Origin: Alphaproteobacteria bacterium
GTDB taxonomy: Bacteria; Pseudomonadota; Alphaproteobacteria; JANQMY01
Assembly: GCA_028289425.1 (NCBI GenBank)
Contig: JANQPL010000014.1
Location: forward strand, 220,954-284,953
Reading direction: 5' to 3'
Length of the DNA: 64,000 bases
Both the position numbers and the translations under genes were made by a program. Under the pieces are notes generated by a model that saw only the letters and a program-made list of their open reading frames with translations, was not told the origin of the DNA and ran no database searches. Positions 1 to 10,296 of the stretch are shown here, one piece after another (within the stretch, counting starts at the first letter, position 1; each line of letters begins with the position of its first letter).

Positions 1-125
1 ATTGGGGCCAAACGGCGGGCGCGCCAGGCACATTCGGTCAATAAGCCGTGATTTCCGTTCATCGAAAAGCCCCAGATTTCCCGTGCTTTTGTGAACGGTT
101 GGGGGTCATTGCGGCGAGCGAAAAC

Positions 126-158
126 AAAAAAAGGCCCGACGCACCAAAACGCCGGGCC
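126..158 (-). terminator. Rho-independent terminator of the cyclase-family gene
   Basis: An inverted repeat GGCCCG (133-138) / CGGGCC (153-158) is flanked on its left by a run of seven A (126-132), which reads as a U-run after the hairpin on the minus strand. It lies about 24 bp past the stop codon of the minus-strand gene ending at 182. Confidence 0.75.
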
Positions 159-181
159 CTTCGGAAAAAAGTGTGTCCGAA

Positions 182-1123
182 CTAGCGGATCGCGATCGGA
201 TTGATGACCATTTGCACTGCGCCTTCGAAACGCGGCACGCCAAGCACAAACATGAACTCGTAAGCCTCGTCAGCGGAAAGCTCAGCCGTCTGAATGTTCT
301 CCAGGATGTGAACGCCGCGTTTGGCCAAAAGTGTCGTATGCACGATGAAAATCTCTTCTTCGGATTCGCCCGGTAAGGCTTCCAACGCCCAGGTATCTGC
401 ACCGATGGCGACCACGCCCTGATCGGCCAAATACGTGGCACCATCAAGACCAATACCCGGCTGCCCCTGAATGAAACGCTCCGGATCGGTTTCCACGAGG
501 CTTTGCCAGCCTGTGTGAAACAGCACAACATCGCCCTTACCGATTTCGACGCCTTGCGCTTTTGCTTGCGCTTTGATGGCAGCGCTGTTGAACACCGTGC
601 CTTCCGTAAGGATCGGCGCACCATAATACTTTGTCATGTCGATCAGCACGCCACGTGTGGCGATCGCCGGGATTTCGTGGGTGCCAAACTTCTTCAGACC
701 CGTCGGCGTGAACAAGTCCGACACATGAACGCCGTTGTAGTATTTGTGGTCAATGCCGGCGTGACCGAAGCCGTCAATCTGCGTGCCGATACCAAGCCAA
801 GAAATCAACAGGTCATCATTGAAGACGCCCTTTTGCGCGCCTAAGAAGGGACCGCCCGAGCCGTCTCCATGCGGATAAAGCACCATTTGAAAATTACGGG
901 TCCCGAAAGCCGGTGTCTTGGTGCCGGTTACACCGCCCAGCCGATAGGTCTTCCCTTCGGTAACGAGCCCGGCTGCCGCAGTGACTTTTTCCGGCGTAAT
1001 GTTGTTGACCGCGCCGATCGTGTCGTCCGCACCATATTCCGACGGATACCAATCATCTTCGGCGCTCGCCGCCGTGATCATCAGCCCCGACAACAAAACC
1101 CCGCGAAACAGCGCCTTCAACAT
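182..1123 (-). CDS. Secreted cyclase-family (kynurenine-formamidase-like) metal hydrolase
   Basis: A 313-residue protein of the cyclase / kynurenine formamidase superfamily (PF04199), whose members hydrolyse amides or lactones with a bound metal. The ATG at 1123 is chosen over upstream in-frame starts because GGGAGG sits 5-10 bases before it and because it begins a signal peptide (MLKALFRGVLLSGLM...ASA-ED), so the product is probably periplasmic. The usual metal motif HxGTHxDxPxH appears here as GIGTQIDGFGHAG: the first and second His are absent, while Asp and the last His remain. A later HTTLLAKRGVHILEN segment matches the family's C-terminal half. The substrate cannot be told. The gene is monocistronic and ends at a clear terminator. 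Family confident, enzyme activity uncertain. Confidence 0.8.
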   Translation of the reverse strand: MLKALFRGVLLSGLMITAASAEDDWYPSEYGADDTIGAVNNITPEKVTAAAGLVTEGKTYRLGGVTGTKTPAFGTRNFQMVLYPHGDGSGGPFLGAQKGVFNDDLLISWLGIGTQIDGFGHAGIDHKYYNGVHVSDLFTPTGLKKFGTHEIPAIATRGVLIDMTKYYGAPILTEGTVFNSAAIKAQAKAQGVEIGKGDVVLFHTGWQSLVETDPERFIQGQPGIGLDGATYLADQGVVAIGADTWALEALPGESEEEIFIVHTTLLAKRGVHILENIQTAELSADEAYEFMFVLGVPRFEGAVQMVINPIAIR

Positions 1124-1483
1124 CCGTGTCCTCCCTGTGGTGCGTTGGCATCCGCCCCTTATTCCGGGATTGCCGCCGGACCGCAAGGGCCTATTGAAGA
1201 AGCGGCGAACCGGCCACCGCGATGCGTCGACATGCCGCAAGAACTGGTTGTCCTAAGGATCTTCGCACCCGCAGAACCCCTTTCGCAGATGCAACGCTTC
1301 ATTTTGGCTCAAATAGGGCGCTGTTCGTTGACAGCACTCTAGACCGATATTACTTTGCCGCAGCGCACAACGCCCGTGCGATCATCCATCCGATGCTGAT
1401 TTTCGGCCACTTGACGATCGGGTGGGCGTGTGATGGGACAGTCCGCACAGAAAAGAGACAGCAACTGAGGTGGAGAACAGCCG
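1124..1483. other. Intergenic region between divergent cyclase and etfB genes
   Basis: This 360-bp stretch has no convincing gene; the ORFs crossing it are out-of-frame shadows. It must hold the promoters of the divergent cyclase gene and of etfBA. The only recognisable element is the candidate promoter at 1328-1356. Confidence 0.6.
1328..1356 (+). promoter_or_regulatory. Candidate sigma-70-type promoter for etfBA
   Basis: A perfect -35 hexamer TTGACA (1328-1333) is followed after 17 bp by a weak -10-like TACTTT (1351-1356). It lies about 130 bp upstream of the etfB start. The -10 is poor, so this is tentative. Confidence 0.35.
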
Positions 1484-2233
1484 ATGAAGGTCCTCGTGCC
1501 CGTAAAACGGGTCGTCGATTATAACGTGAAAATTCGCGTGAAGCCTGATCAAACGGGCGTCGATCTGGCAAACGTGAAAATGTCGATGAACCCTTTCGAC
1601 GAGATTTCGGTTGAAGAAGCCGTCCGTCTGAAAGAAGCCGGCACCGCGACGGAAGTGATCGCCGTCTCCGTTGGACCTCAGCAGGCACAAGAAACCATCC
1701 GTACCGCGCTGGCCATGGGCGCCGACCGGGGCATTTTGGTCAAGACCGACGAGACCGTTGAACCCCTGGCAGTCGCGAAAATCCTCAAAGCGATCTGCGA
1801 TGCCGAAAGCCCGGATCTGGTGATCCTGGGCAAGCAGGCGATCGATGACGACTGCAATCAGACCGGTCAGATGCTTGCCGCCTTGCTCGGCTGGCCGCAG
1901 GGAACGTTTGCCTCCGAACTGAAATTTGCCGACGGCAAGCTGGACGTTACCCGCGAAATCGACGGCGGTTTGCAAACCGTCAAGATCAACATGCCGGCTG
2001 TTGTGACGGTCGATCTGCGGCTCAATGAACCGCGCTATGCGTCGCTTCCCAACATCATGAAGGCGAAGAAAAAGCCGATCGATGAAAAATCGCCCGAAGA
2101 ATACAGCGTCGACATCTCACCGCGCCTTGAAGTTTTGAAAGTGACCGACCCGCCCCAGCGTGAAGCGGGCGTCAAGGTGGAAACCGTGGCGGAATTGGTC
2201 GAAAAACTCAAAAGCGAAGCAGGTGTCATCTAA
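1484..2233 (+). CDS. etfB: Electron transfer flavoprotein beta subunit
   Basis: The 249-residue beta subunit of the alpha/beta electron transfer flavoprotein. It binds AMP and, with EtfA, carries electrons from acyl-CoA and other dehydrogenases to ETF:quinone oxidoreductase. It has the full family length. It opens with the characteristic [19 protein letters not shown] and contains the conserved [22 protein letters not shown] segment near residues 170-195. The stop codon overlaps the etfA start (TAATG), so the two subunits are translationally coupled. Together with the downstream hydroxyacyl-CoA dehydrogenase this is the usual alphaproteobacterial etfBA-hbd cluster. Confidence 0.97.
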   Translation: MKVLVPVKRVVDYNVKIRVKPDQTGVDLANVKMSMNPFDEISVEEAVRLKEAGTATEVIAVSVGPQQAQETIRTALAMGADRGILVKTDETVEPLAVAKILKAICDAESPDLVILGKQAIDDDCNQTGQMLAALLGWPQGTFASELKFADGKLDVTREIDGGLQTVKINMPAVVTVDLRLNEPRYASLPNIMKAKKKPIDEKSPEEYSVDISPRLEVLKVTDPPQREAGVKVETVAELVEKLKSEAGVI

Positions 2234-3174
2234 TGTCTACATTGGTAATTGCAGAACACGATAATGCGTCGCTGAGAGACGCAACCCACAAGACGATTAC
2301 TGCCGCCGCCGCCCTGGGCGCTCCTGTCACCGTGCTTGTTGCCGGGTCCGGCTGCGCATCTGTCGGCGAAGAAGCATCGAAGCTTGCCGGCGTTGAAAAG
2401 GTTTTGGTGGCGGATGATCCGGCCCTTGAGAAACAGCTGGCCGAACCGATGGCCGCTCTTGTAATTTCTTTATCTGGCGATTATTCGGCGATCGTTGCGC
2501 CGGCAACCACGAACGGCAAGAACTACAGCCCCCGGATCGCAGCAATGCTCGACTCCGCGCAGATTTCCGAGATTGTTTCGGTGGAAAGCCCAGATACGTT
2601 TATTCGGCCCATTTATGCCGGTAATGCCATGCAAACCGTCAAGTCGAGCGACGCCAAGAAAGTCATCACGGTACGGACGACAGCATTTAAGGCTGCGGAA
2701 GAAGGCGGCTCGGCACCGGTGGAATCCGTTTCGCTGACGGACAATCCGGGCATCTCTGAATATGTGGGCGAAGAATTGTCCAAATCCGACCGTCCCGAAC
2801 TGACGTCTGCGAAGATCATCATTTCAGGCGGACGCGGCATGCAAAGCGGCGAGAACTTTGCCATGCTGGAAAAAGTCGCCGACAAACTGAACGCCGCTGT
2901 GGGCGCCTCGCGTGCTGCCGTGGACGCAGGCTTTGTTCCCAACGATTATCAGGTCGGTCAGACCGGCAAAGTGGTCGCGCCGGAACTCTACATTGCCGTC
3001 GGCATCTCGGGCGCCATTCAGCACTTGGCGGGTATGAAGGATTCAAAAGTGATCGTGGCCATCAACAAAGATGAAGAGGCTCCGATCTTCCAGGTCGCCG
3101 ACTACGGTCTGGTCGCCGACTTGTTCAAGGCTGTCCCGGAATTGGAAGAGGAACTCGGGAAAGCCGGTTTGTAG
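2233..3174 (+). CDS. etfA: Electron transfer flavoprotein alpha subunit
   Basis: The 313-residue FAD-binding subunit. The C-terminal FAD domain is intact: [11 protein letters not shown] at 199-209, then [11 protein letters not shown], the [19 protein letters not shown] stretch and the [16 protein letters not shown] segment, all hallmarks of EtfA. It starts inside the etfB stop codon (TAATG). It works with EtfB in the cytoplasm as the electron acceptor for acyl-CoA dehydrogenases. The following gene, 62 bp away, encodes the third step of beta-oxidation, consistent with one operon. Confidence 0.97.
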   Translation: MSTLVIAEHDNASLRDATHKTITAAAALGAPVTVLVAGSGCASVGEEASKLAGVEKVLVADDPALEKQLAEPMAALVISLSGDYSAIVAPATTNGKNYSPRIAAMLDSAQISEIVSVESPDTFIRPIYAGNAMQTVKSSDAKKVITVRTTAFKAAEEGGSAPVESVSLTDNPGISEYVGEELSKSDRPELTSAKIIISGGRGMQSGENFAMLEKVADKLNAAVGASRAAVDAGFVPNDYQVGQTGKVVAPELYIAVGISGAIQHLAGMKDSKVIVAINKDEEAPIFQVADYGLVADLFKAVPELEEELGKAGL

Positions 3175-3236
3175 AGGCGCGCCTGCGCACAACAAAGGAC
3201 ACATCGGCGCCCGCTGGGTGCTGATGGGCGGGACAC

Positions 3237-4112
3237 ATGGAAATAAAACGCATCGGGATTGTGGGTGCCGGCCAAATGGGCAACGGCATTGCGCATGTTT
3301 GCGCCCTATCGGGATACGATGTGGTGCTCAGCGACATTAATGAAGACCAGATCAAGAGTGCGCTCGGCACAATTCAACATAACCTGTCGCGGCAGGTGGT
3401 GCGTGGCGCAATCACCGAAGCCGACCGGGAAGACACACTTCGCCGGATCAACGGGACCACATTGCTCGACGACCTGAGCGATGTGGATCTGGCCATTGAG
3501 GCCGCCACCGAAGACGAACAGGTCAAGCGGTCCATTTATGCCGATCTGTGCCCGGTGCTGCGGCCTGAGGCGATTTTGGCGACCAACACGTCGTCCATTT
3601 CCATAACGCGGCTGGCCTCGTCGAGTGACCGCCCCGAGCGTTTCATGGGACTGCATTTCATGAACCCGGTGCCGGTAATGCAGCTTGTGGAGCTCATTCG
3701 CGGTATCGCCACCGACGACGACACCTTCGAAACCTTGCAGGGCGTCGTCAAACATATGGGCAAGACCGCCGCCTATTCGGAAGACTTCCCGGCCTTCATC
3801 GTCAACCGCATCCTGTTGCCCATGATCAACGAGGCGGTCTACACGCTCTATGAAGGCGTCGGCACGGTGGAAGCCATCGACACCGCCATGAAGCTGGGCG
3901 CCAACCACCCCATGGGGCCGTTGCAGCTTGGCGACTTCATCGGTTTGGACACCTGCCTCTCGATCATGCATGTGCTGTATGAAGGCTTGGCCGATTCCAA
4001 ATACCGTCCGTGTCCGCTGCTGGTGAAGTATGTGGAGGCTGGCTGGCTGGGGCGAAAAACCCAGCGCGGGTTCTACGACTACCGGGGCGATGTGCCGGTC
4101 CCCACACGATAG
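3237..4112 (+). CDS. 3-hydroxybutyryl-CoA dehydrogenase
   Basis: A 291-residue NAD(P)-dependent 3-hydroxyacyl-CoA dehydrogenase of the short (HBDH/PaaH) type. The Rossmann loop GAGQMGNG is at residues 10-17; the central HFMNPVPVMQLVELIRG carries the catalytic His; and a C-terminal helical domain has the NRILLPMINEA and GxNHPMGPLQLGDFIGLD signatures. It oxidises 3-hydroxybutyryl-CoA to acetoacetyl-CoA, in beta-oxidation or in polyhydroxybutyrate-linked metabolism, and fits with the PhaR regulator elsewhere in the window. It follows etfBA and faces the TlpA-like gene, only 14 bp away. Confidence 0.94.
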   Translation: MEIKRIGIVGAGQMGNGIAHVCALSGYDVVLSDINEDQIKSALGTIQHNLSRQVVRGAITEADREDTLRRINGTTLLDDLSDVDLAIEAATEDEQVKRSIYADLCPVLRPEAILATNTSSISITRLASSSDRPERFMGLHFMNPVPVMQLVELIRGIATDDDTFETLQGVVKHMGKTAAYSEDFPAFIVNRILLPMINEAVYTLYEGVGTVEAIDTAMKLGANHPMGPLQLGDFIGLDTCLSIMHVLYEGLADSKYRPCPLLVKYVEAGWLGRKTQRGFYDYRGDVPVPTR

Positions 4113-4126
4113 GGGGGAAAGAAAGC

Positions 4127-4714
4127 CTAACCCTGCATCTCGATGAAGTGCTCAATGAGGATTTGAGCATCATCCGCGTCCCAGGCCGCATCCCCTTCGA
4201 GATAGCCGATCAGACGTCCCTTAGGGTCAATCAAATAGGATGTGGGCAAACCTGCCGCGCCGAAATCTTCATGAAGTTTGAGTGTTTGATCATTGAAGAA
4301 ATCAAGGTTACGGATGCCGTTCGTTTCCATCCAGTCGCGGGCTTTGTCAGGATCCCGGTCTAAACTGATGGCCACCACTTTGAAGCGGCTGCCGCCCAGT
4401 GCCTCTTGAAGGCGGTCGAGGGCCGGCATTTCCACGAGGCACGGCCCGCACCACGTGGCCCAAAGGTTGACGAGAATGACTTGGCCCCCAAAATCTGTCA
4501 CGCGGACCTTGCTCCCTAATTTGTTTGTAAACGGCACTTTCGGGAATTCGGGACGTTCGCTGACGATCACAAAGCGCGCCATGTCGCCACCGGGGACGAA
4601 GCCGGAATTGCGGTTGCTCGGCTCGCCCATCATGGCGGCCCCGATCACATAGATCAGAGAAAGAACGCCAATGGCGACGAAAACCGTCAAAATGTGCTTT
4701 AAGGACGAATTCAT
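4127..4714 (-). CDS. TlpA-family membrane-anchored thiol:disulfide oxidoreductase
   Basis: A thioredoxin-fold protein of 195 residues. An N-terminal transmembrane anchor (about residues 8-29) is followed by a periplasmic thioredoxin domain with the active-site WCGPC at 88-92 and the cis-Pro region [13 protein letters not shown]. Such TlpA/ResA proteins keep cysteines reduced, for example during cytochrome c maturation. I chose the ATG at 4714, which leaves a complete anchor; an in-frame ATG at 4723 is equally possible. The gene is divergent from argH across about 35 bp. This TlpA-argH pairing is common in Alphaproteobacteria. Confidence 0.92.
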   Translation of the reverse strand: MNSSLKHILTVFVAIGVLSLIYVIGAAMMGEPSNRNSGFVPGGDMARFVIVSERPEFPKVPFTNKLGSKVRVTDFGGQVILVNLWATWCGPCLVEMPALDRLQEALGGSRFKVVAISLDRDPDKARDWMETNGIRNLDFFNDQTLKLHEDFGAAGLPTSYLIDPKGRLIGYLEGDAAWDADDAQILIEHFIEMQG

Positions 4715-4750
4715 TCCGGGCATCGGCCAAAGTCTTTGCGAGGTCGCGAC

Positions 4751-6133
4751 ATGAACAAGAACAAAATGTGGGGCGGCCGGTTTGGCGCCAGCCCCAGCGA
4801 GATAATGCAAGAGATTAACGCGTCAATCGATACCGACCGGCGTTTTGCCGCACAGGATATCGACGGATCCCGCGCCCATGCCAGAATGTTGGGGGAAACG
4901 GGCATTATCTCAAGAGAGGATGCGGCCAAAATCCTCGATGGCCTCAACACGATTGCGTCAGAGCTGGACGACGGCAGCTTCCCCTATCGAGTTGAATTCG
5001 AAGACATTCACCTCAATGTGGAGGCCAGGCTCACGGAATTGATTGGAGCTGCCGCAGGGCGGCTGCACACGGGCCGGTCGCGCAATGATCAAGTGGCCAC
5101 CGATTTTCGGCTTTGGGTTCGGGATGCGATCGACCGGGTTTTGACCGGACTCGCCGCCTTGCAGACAGCCCTTGTGGATCAAGCCGAAAACCATGCCGAA
5201 ACGATCATGCCGGGCTTTACTCATCTACAGACCGCGCAACCGGTCACGTTCGGCCATCACTGCCTTGCCTATGTGGAAATGTTCGAACGCGATATGGGGC
5301 GGTTCAGCGATGCGCGGCGCAGGCTTAATGAGAGCCCGCTGGGTGCCGCGGCACTTGCCGGCACATCCTTTCCGATCGACCGGGACATGACGGCCAAAAC
5401 GCTTGGCTTTGATGCACCCATGCGCAATTCATTAGATGCGGTGTCGGACCGGGACTTCGCCCTTGAAACCGCGAATGCGGCAACGATTTGTGCCGCTCAC
5501 TTATCGCGGTTGGCGGAGGAGATTGTCGTCTGGTGCTCCGCCCAATTCGCCTTTGTGCAGTTGCCCGACGATCTGACGACGGGGTCGTCGATCATGCCGC
5601 AAAAGAGAAATCCGGATGCCGCGGAATTGATCCGTGCAAAGACGGGCCGGGTCAATGGGGCTGCCATCGCGCTGCTCACCATGATGAAAGGCCTGCCGCT
5701 TGCCTATTCCAAAGACATGCAGGAGGATAAGCAGCCAGTGTTCGATGCGGTCGATTCTCTGGAGTTGAGCCTGACGGCCATGACAGCCATGATCACCGCC
5801 CTAACCGTTCACAAAGACAACATGGCGGTGGCAGCAGCCCAGGGGTTCTCCACGGCCACGGATCTTGCCGACTGGCTGGTACGCGTGTTGAAAATGCCAT
5901 TCCGCGACGCCCATCACACAACAGGCACCCTGGTCGCGCTGGCCGAAAAGAAGGGCATCGCCCTGGACGCGCTTACCCTCCAAGACATGCAGTCGGTGGA
6001 AAAGCGCATCACTGAAGATGTTTACTCGGTTCTATCGGTCGAAAATTCGGTTAAGAGCCGCGTGAGCGCCGGCGGCACGGCACCGGAAAGGGTTCGCGAG
6101 ATGGTTTCTTTCTGGCAGAATAGGCTCAAGTGA
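4751..6133 (+). CDS. argH: Argininosuccinate lyase
   Basis: A 460-residue enzyme of the fumarase/aspartase superfamily that splits argininosuccinate into arginine and fumarate, the last step of arginine synthesis. Signatures are [13 protein letters not shown] at 106-118 and the mobile catalytic loop [12 protein letters not shown] at 278-289. The start is the ATG at 4751 with AGG seven bases upstream; a TTG five codons earlier is less likely. It is followed closely by an LptM-like lipoprotein gene and lysA, the standard alphaproteobacterial order. Confidence 0.97.
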   Translation: MNKNKMWGGRFGASPSEIMQEINASIDTDRRFAAQDIDGSRAHARMLGETGIISREDAAKILDGLNTIASELDDGSFPYRVEFEDIHLNVEARLTELIGAAAGRLHTGRSRNDQVATDFRLWVRDAIDRVLTGLAALQTALVDQAENHAETIMPGFTHLQTAQPVTFGHHCLAYVEMFERDMGRFSDARRRLNESPLGAAALAGTSFPIDRDMTAKTLGFDAPMRNSLDAVSDRDFALETANAATICAAHLSRLAEEIVVWCSAQFAFVQLPDDLTTGSSIMPQKRNPDAAELIRAKTGRVNGAAIALLTMMKGLPLAYSKDMQEDKQPVFDAVDSLELSLTAMTAMITALTVHKDNMAVAAAQGFSTATDLADWLVRVLKMPFRDAHHTTGTLVALAEKKGIALDALTLQDMQSVEKRITEDVYSVLSVENSVKSRVSAGGTAPERVREMVSFWQNRLK

Positions 6134-6158
6134 GCCTCATAATTGGGTGAAAGTACAC

Positions 6159-6311
6159 ATGAAAGTTTCACGAGCCAGCTATATGGTTATTGCGCTTTTC
6201 GCGACGGCGGTCATTTTGTCAGCCTGCGGAAAGAAAGCGCCCTTGGAGACACCGCCACCGCGTGAGGAGAAAGAGACGTCGGACGTCGCCTCCTGGGTGC
6301 CGATTGGATAA
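6159..6311 (+). CDS. Small LptM-like lipoprotein
   Basis: A 50-residue lipoprotein. It has an N-terminal hydrophobic helix, the lipobox LSAC followed by GKKAPLE, then a short Pro- and Glu-rich tail. The C-GKK-xPLE pattern just after the lipidated Cys is that of LptM (YifL), which in E. coli helps the outer-membrane lipopolysaccharide translocon LptD/E mature. The position between argH and lysA is the usual alphaproteobacterial site for such a gene. It starts 25 bp after argH and ends 18 bp before lysA. Function is by family only. Confidence 0.85.
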   Translation: MKVSRASYMVIALFATAVILSACGKKAPLETPPPREEKETSDVASWVPIG

Positions 6312-6329
6312 CACTGAAGTTCAGTATTC

Positions 6330-7607
6330 ATGCACCATTTCGATTACATTCGCGGCACGCTCTATGCCGAGGGCGTTGCCATTTCGGAAATCGCAAAGGA
6401 CGTGGGCACACCGTTCTATTGCTATTCGTCCGCCACGCTCGAGCGCCATTACAATGTGTTTAAAGGCCCGTTCCCGCAGGACACGTTGGTTTGCTATTCG
6501 GTTAAAGCCAACTCGAACACATCGGTGATCGCCACCTTGGCCCGCCTCGGCGCCGGTGCGGACATCGTTTCCGTCGGTGAATTGCGCCGGGCCTTGAAGG
6601 CCGGTGTGCCGCCGGAAAGAATCGTCTTTTCCGGTGTCGGCAAACAGCCGGAGGAACTGGCCGAAGCGCTCGACGTGGGCATCTACCAATTCAACGTAGA
6701 GTCTGAAGCAGAACTCCAGACATTATCCGACATCGCCGTGCAGAAAGGCGTCACGGCGCCGATCGCCCTGCGGGTCAACCCCGACGTGGATGCCAAAACG
6801 CTGGCGAAGATTTCGACGGGGCGCAGCGAGAACAAATTCGGCATCCCCTGGGCCCAGGCAGAGGCCGTCTATGACCTGGCGGGCCGGTTGCCGGGCATCG
6901 ACGTCGTCGGTCTCGACGTTCATATCGGCAGCCAGATTACGGAATTAGCCCCCTTTGAATCAGCTTTTCTAAAAGTGGTTGAGATGGTGACCCGGTTGCG
7001 CGCCCGGGGGCACAACATTTCACGCATCGATTTGGGCGGCGGTCTCGGCATTCCCTACCAAACAGGCAATACACCTCCTCCGCATCCGGATGAATATGCG
7101 GCGCTCATAAATCGCATCGTCGGTGATCTGGAAACGCAGATCATCTTCGAACCAGGCCGGCTCATCGCGGGCAATGCCGGCATCCTGGTGAGCAAGGTGG
7201 TGTACACCAAAGACACGGGCACGCGCTCGTTCCTTATCCTTGATGCCGCCATGAACGATCTCATTCGGCCGGCGCTTTATGATGCCCATCACGATATTAT
7301 TCCGGTAATGCAGCCACAGGCCGGCTATGCGCCCACCATCTACGATGTGGTCGGCCCGGTCTGCGAGTCCACCGACACTTTTGCCAGGGCGCGTCAATTG
7401 CCGGACATGGCGCCGGGCGATTTGGTGGCCTTTCTGTCGGCGGGCGCCTATGGGGCCGTCCAGGCGGGTACCTACAATACCCGCCCCCTGGTTCCGGAGG
7501 TTCTGGTCTGCGGCGGGCGCTATTCCGTGGTCCGGCCGCGCCCAAGTCTTGACGCATTGTTAGCGCTTGATGTGGTAGCGCCTTGGCTTGAAGAAACGGC
7601 CAAATAA
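6330..7607 (+). CDS. lysA: Diaminopimelate decarboxylase
   Basis: A 425-residue PLP enzyme of fold type III that converts meso-diaminopimelate to lysine. The PLP lysine is K59 in CYSVKANSN. HIGSQI, the GGGLG phosphate-binding loop, the FEPGRLI motif and the CESTDTFA motif of the substrate-binding half are all in place. The length is normal. It lies downstream of argH and the LptM-like gene, and the next gene follows within 60 bp, so co-transcription is likely. Confidence 0.97.
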   Translation: MHHFDYIRGTLYAEGVAISEIAKDVGTPFYCYSSATLERHYNVFKGPFPQDTLVCYSVKANSNTSVIATLARLGAGADIVSVGELRRALKAGVPPERIVFSGVGKQPEELAEALDVGIYQFNVESEAELQTLSDIAVQKGVTAPIALRVNPDVDAKTLAKISTGRSENKFGIPWAQAEAVYDLAGRLPGIDVVGLDVHIGSQITELAPFESAFLKVVEMVTRLRARGHNISRIDLGGGLGIPYQTGNTPPPHPDEYAALINRIVGDLETQIIFEPGRLIAGNAGILVSKVVYTKDTGTRSFLILDAAMNDLIRPALYDAHHDIIPVMQPQAGYAPTIYDVVGPVCESTDTFARARQLPDMAPGDLVAFLSAGAYGAVQAGTYNTRPLVPEVLVCGGRYSVVRPRPSLDALLALDVVAPWLEETAK

Positions 7608-7662
7608 CCGCATCCTTGAGATAGGGCCCGCCCAGCGATTGGCAGGGCTTAAAGGGATCTTG

Positions 7663-10245
7663 GTGAAGAAAACAGACTCCGCCAGCCGCCGCGCCGGCTC
7701 AACACGCTATAGCGGCACCATAGAGCGTCAGATTCGCCTGACGCGGCTGGCCCTGGCGTGGGAGCAGGTCTGGAAGGCCTTGTGGCCCGCCAGCGGATTT
7801 GTCGGATTGTTCGTTGGCCTAAGTCTGCTCGGAACTTGGGCGTTTCTACCCGGTAGCATCCATGCCGCAGCACTTGCCGCCACCATCGCAGCAACCGCCG
7901 TGTCGCTCTGGTTCGGTTTCAGATCTTTTTCGGTTGCAAATCGGGACCAGGCCATCCGGCGCCTCGAAACGTCAAACCGGATCGATCACCGCATCCTTTC
8001 CAGCTTGCATGACAAACTTGCGCCGGTGTCGATCAACGACGACACGGATGTTTTGTGGCGCGAACACAAGCGGCGGCTTGCGCAACAAGTCAACAATGTA
8101 AAGGCGCCCATGCCGCGCAGCCATTTGCCGCGGCGCGATCCGAACGCTTTCAGGTTTGCGGTCGTGTTGTTGCTGTTCGTCGCCGGCGTGATTGCCCAGG
8201 GTGACTGGGAACACCGTCTGCAGCTTGCCCTCAGTCCCAACACGAAGGAAACGATCGGTCAGGTAACGCGCATCGACGCTTGGATCACGCCCCCCACCTA
8301 TACCGATACGCCGCCCCTGTTCCTGACGGAAGACGGTGCTGTTTCCGAAACCGTTCAAAACGAAACTATTCTGGTGCCGGAAGGATCGCACCTTTCCGTA
8401 AAGGTGAGTGGCAGCACGCAACAACCGACCTTGAGCTTGAGCGGGCGTGCTGATACCGACGCCGATTTTGTTGCCCAGTCCGACAGCGTGTTTGAGGCCA
8501 AACTGACGGTTACGGAAACGACGCGAGTGAATGTCCGTCAAGGCTTGTTCTCTTTGGTCGTTTGGGACATTTCGGTGTCGCCCGACACCGTGCCTGTGGT
8601 GGCCCTCACCGGCAAGGTAGAGCCGGATCATCGTCAGGCAGTCAACGTGCCTTACAAAGCAACAGACGATTACGGCATTTCGGAATTGTCGTTGTTTCTT
8701 ACCCTCAAGGACAAAGACGCTGGCGTCGCCAAATATTACGGCTCGGAGCACAGCGTCGAGCTGACACCGTTATCGCTGGATTCAACGTCGATCAAAGAAA
8801 CGGCGCAAGAGAACTTGACCGAACACCCTTGGTCCGGGTTGCCGGTCGAGCTGACCGTCCGCGCCAAGGACGAGCGCGGCCAACGAGGTGAAAGCATCCC
8901 TGTACAGATTACCTTGCCGGAACGTCACTTCACCAAACCGCTTGCCGCCGCGGTCATCGAACAAAGAAAAAATCTGGCGCATGGTCTCATGACCGCTGAA
9001 AAGGTAGCGAAGTATCTGGACGCGCTGACCACCGCGCCGGACGATACATATTTCGAGGACATCACAATCTATCTGGGCATGCGTGCTGCCTATTGGCGAT
9101 TGTCGCGCGTCGCCGATTTCACAAAGTATCGCGCGCTGGCGGCCCGCCAGATGCCCGGCGTCCAATCTCAGGAAGCTGTGGACGATTTCGACGAAAAGAT
9201 AGAAACACTGACCAAAAGCACCGTAAAGCTGCTGTGGGACGTGGCACTCAAGATTGAGGACGGCGATAAATCCCTCGCCGAGCGTGAATTGCTTGCCGCT
9301 CAAGAAGCGCTTATGGAAGCGCTTGAGAACGGCGCGAGCGACGAAGAAATCGCGGCTCTGGTGGAGAACCTAAAGCAGGCGCTCGACCGCTATTTGGAAG
9401 CTCTGGCGCGCCAGGCTCTAGAGGAGTTTCAGAGAACCGGGCGCGCGCCGCCTCCGGCCGACCCCAATGCGCCAGTCATCGAGATGGAAGATCTGGATGA
9501 TCTGCTGGAATCAATCGAGGAGCTTGCGGAAACCGGCGCCAGGGAGTCAGCGCGCCAGCTATTGTCCCAATTGCAGGGGTTATTGCAAAACCTGCAGCCC
9601 GGCGACTTTGCACCGTCGCTCACGCCCTCTCAACAGGCGATGCAAAATGCGCTGGGCAAGCTCGGCGACATGATCGGCGATCAGCGCGGTGTCATGGATG
9701 AGACCTTTCAACAAAACCAAAACGGCACCGCCCCCCAAACCGGCGAAGACGGGGACCCTGCCCAAGCCCTACAGGATCTGGCGAACCGGCAGCGCGGCAT
9801 CGGCGATACGCTGGAAGGAATATTGGGAGAGCTCGGTGAGAACGGCGCCGACATTCCGTCCGCCCTCGGACAAGCTGAGCGCTCCATTGAACGCGGGGCA
9901 AACGCGCTTGACTCGGGCGAAACCGGCCGCGCCTTGGATCAACAGGGGCGGACCATCGACCAGTTGCGACAAGGCGCCCAGGAATTGGCCCAACAGCTCC
10001 TTGACCAATTGCAAGGTTCCGGTACTGGGATTGGCCAGGGCGGACAGCGGGGTCGCGACACAGACCCGCTGGGCCGCCCGAATGCGGGCGCCGGTCCCGA
10101 TTTCGGCGATTCCGTCAAAGTGCCCAGCGAACGGTCCCTTCAACGGGCCCGCGATATCCTTAAAGAAATCCAGCGCCGCGCGGCCGACAAGTCACGGCCC
10201 ATGCCTGAGCTTGAATATCTGGAGCGTCTGCTGAAAAGATTCTGA
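7663..10245 (+). CDS. TIGR02302 (DUF4175) family membrane protein
   Basis: A large protein (860 residues from the GTG at 7663) of the TIGR02302 family, characteristic of Alphaproteobacteria and nearly always next to lysA. Two hydrophobic segments near the N-terminus (about residues 35-80) and another near 165-185 precede a long soluble part. The C-terminal 250 residues are rich in Gln, Glu and Gly and look like coiled coil followed by disorder. GTG is favoured because AAAGGGA precedes it; a TTG at 7588 inside lysA gives 25 extra, non-conserved-looking residues. The function is unknown; its place near envelope genes suggests a cell-envelope role. Confidence 0.88.
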   Translation: MKKTDSASRRAGSTRYSGTIERQIRLTRLALAWEQVWKALWPASGFVGLFVGLSLLGTWAFLPGSIHAAALAATIAATAVSLWFGFRSFSVANRDQAIRRLETSNRIDHRILSSLHDKLAPVSINDDTDVLWREHKRRLAQQVNNVKAPMPRSHLPRRDPNAFRFAVVLLLFVAGVIAQGDWEHRLQLALSPNTKETIGQVTRIDAWITPPTYTDTPPLFLTEDGAVSETVQNETILVPEGSHLSVKVSGSTQQPTLSLSGRADTDADFVAQSDSVFEAKLTVTETTRVNVRQGLFSLVVWDISVSPDTVPVVALTGKVEPDHRQAVNVPYKATDDYGISELSLFLTLKDKDAGVAKYYGSEHSVELTPLSLDSTSIKETAQENLTEHPWSGLPVELTVRAKDERGQRGESIPVQITLPERHFTKPLAAAVIEQRKNLAHGLMTAEKVAKYLDALTTAPDDTYFEDITIYLGMRAAYWRLSRVADFTKYRALAARQMPGVQSQEAVDDFDEKIETLTKSTVKLLWDVALKIEDGDKSLAERELLAAQEALMEALENGASDEEIAALVENLKQALDRYLEALARQALEEFQRTGRAPPPADPNAPVIEMEDLDDLLESIEELAETGARESARQLLSQLQGLLQNLQPGDFAPSLTPSQQAMQNALGKLGDMIGDQRGVMDETFQQNQNGTAPQTGEDGDPAQALQDLANRQRGIGDTLEGILGELGENGADIPSALGQAERSIERGANALDSGETGRALDQQGRTIDQLRQGAQELAQQLLDQLQGSGTGIGQGGQRGRDTDPLGRPNAGAGPDFGDSVKVPSERSLQRARDILKEIQRRAADKSRPMPELEYLERLLKRF

Positions 10246-10296
10246 GGGCTGTTGCCGCCGCGCCGATGTATTTTCTCAACGTCTTTGCGAGGAGCG

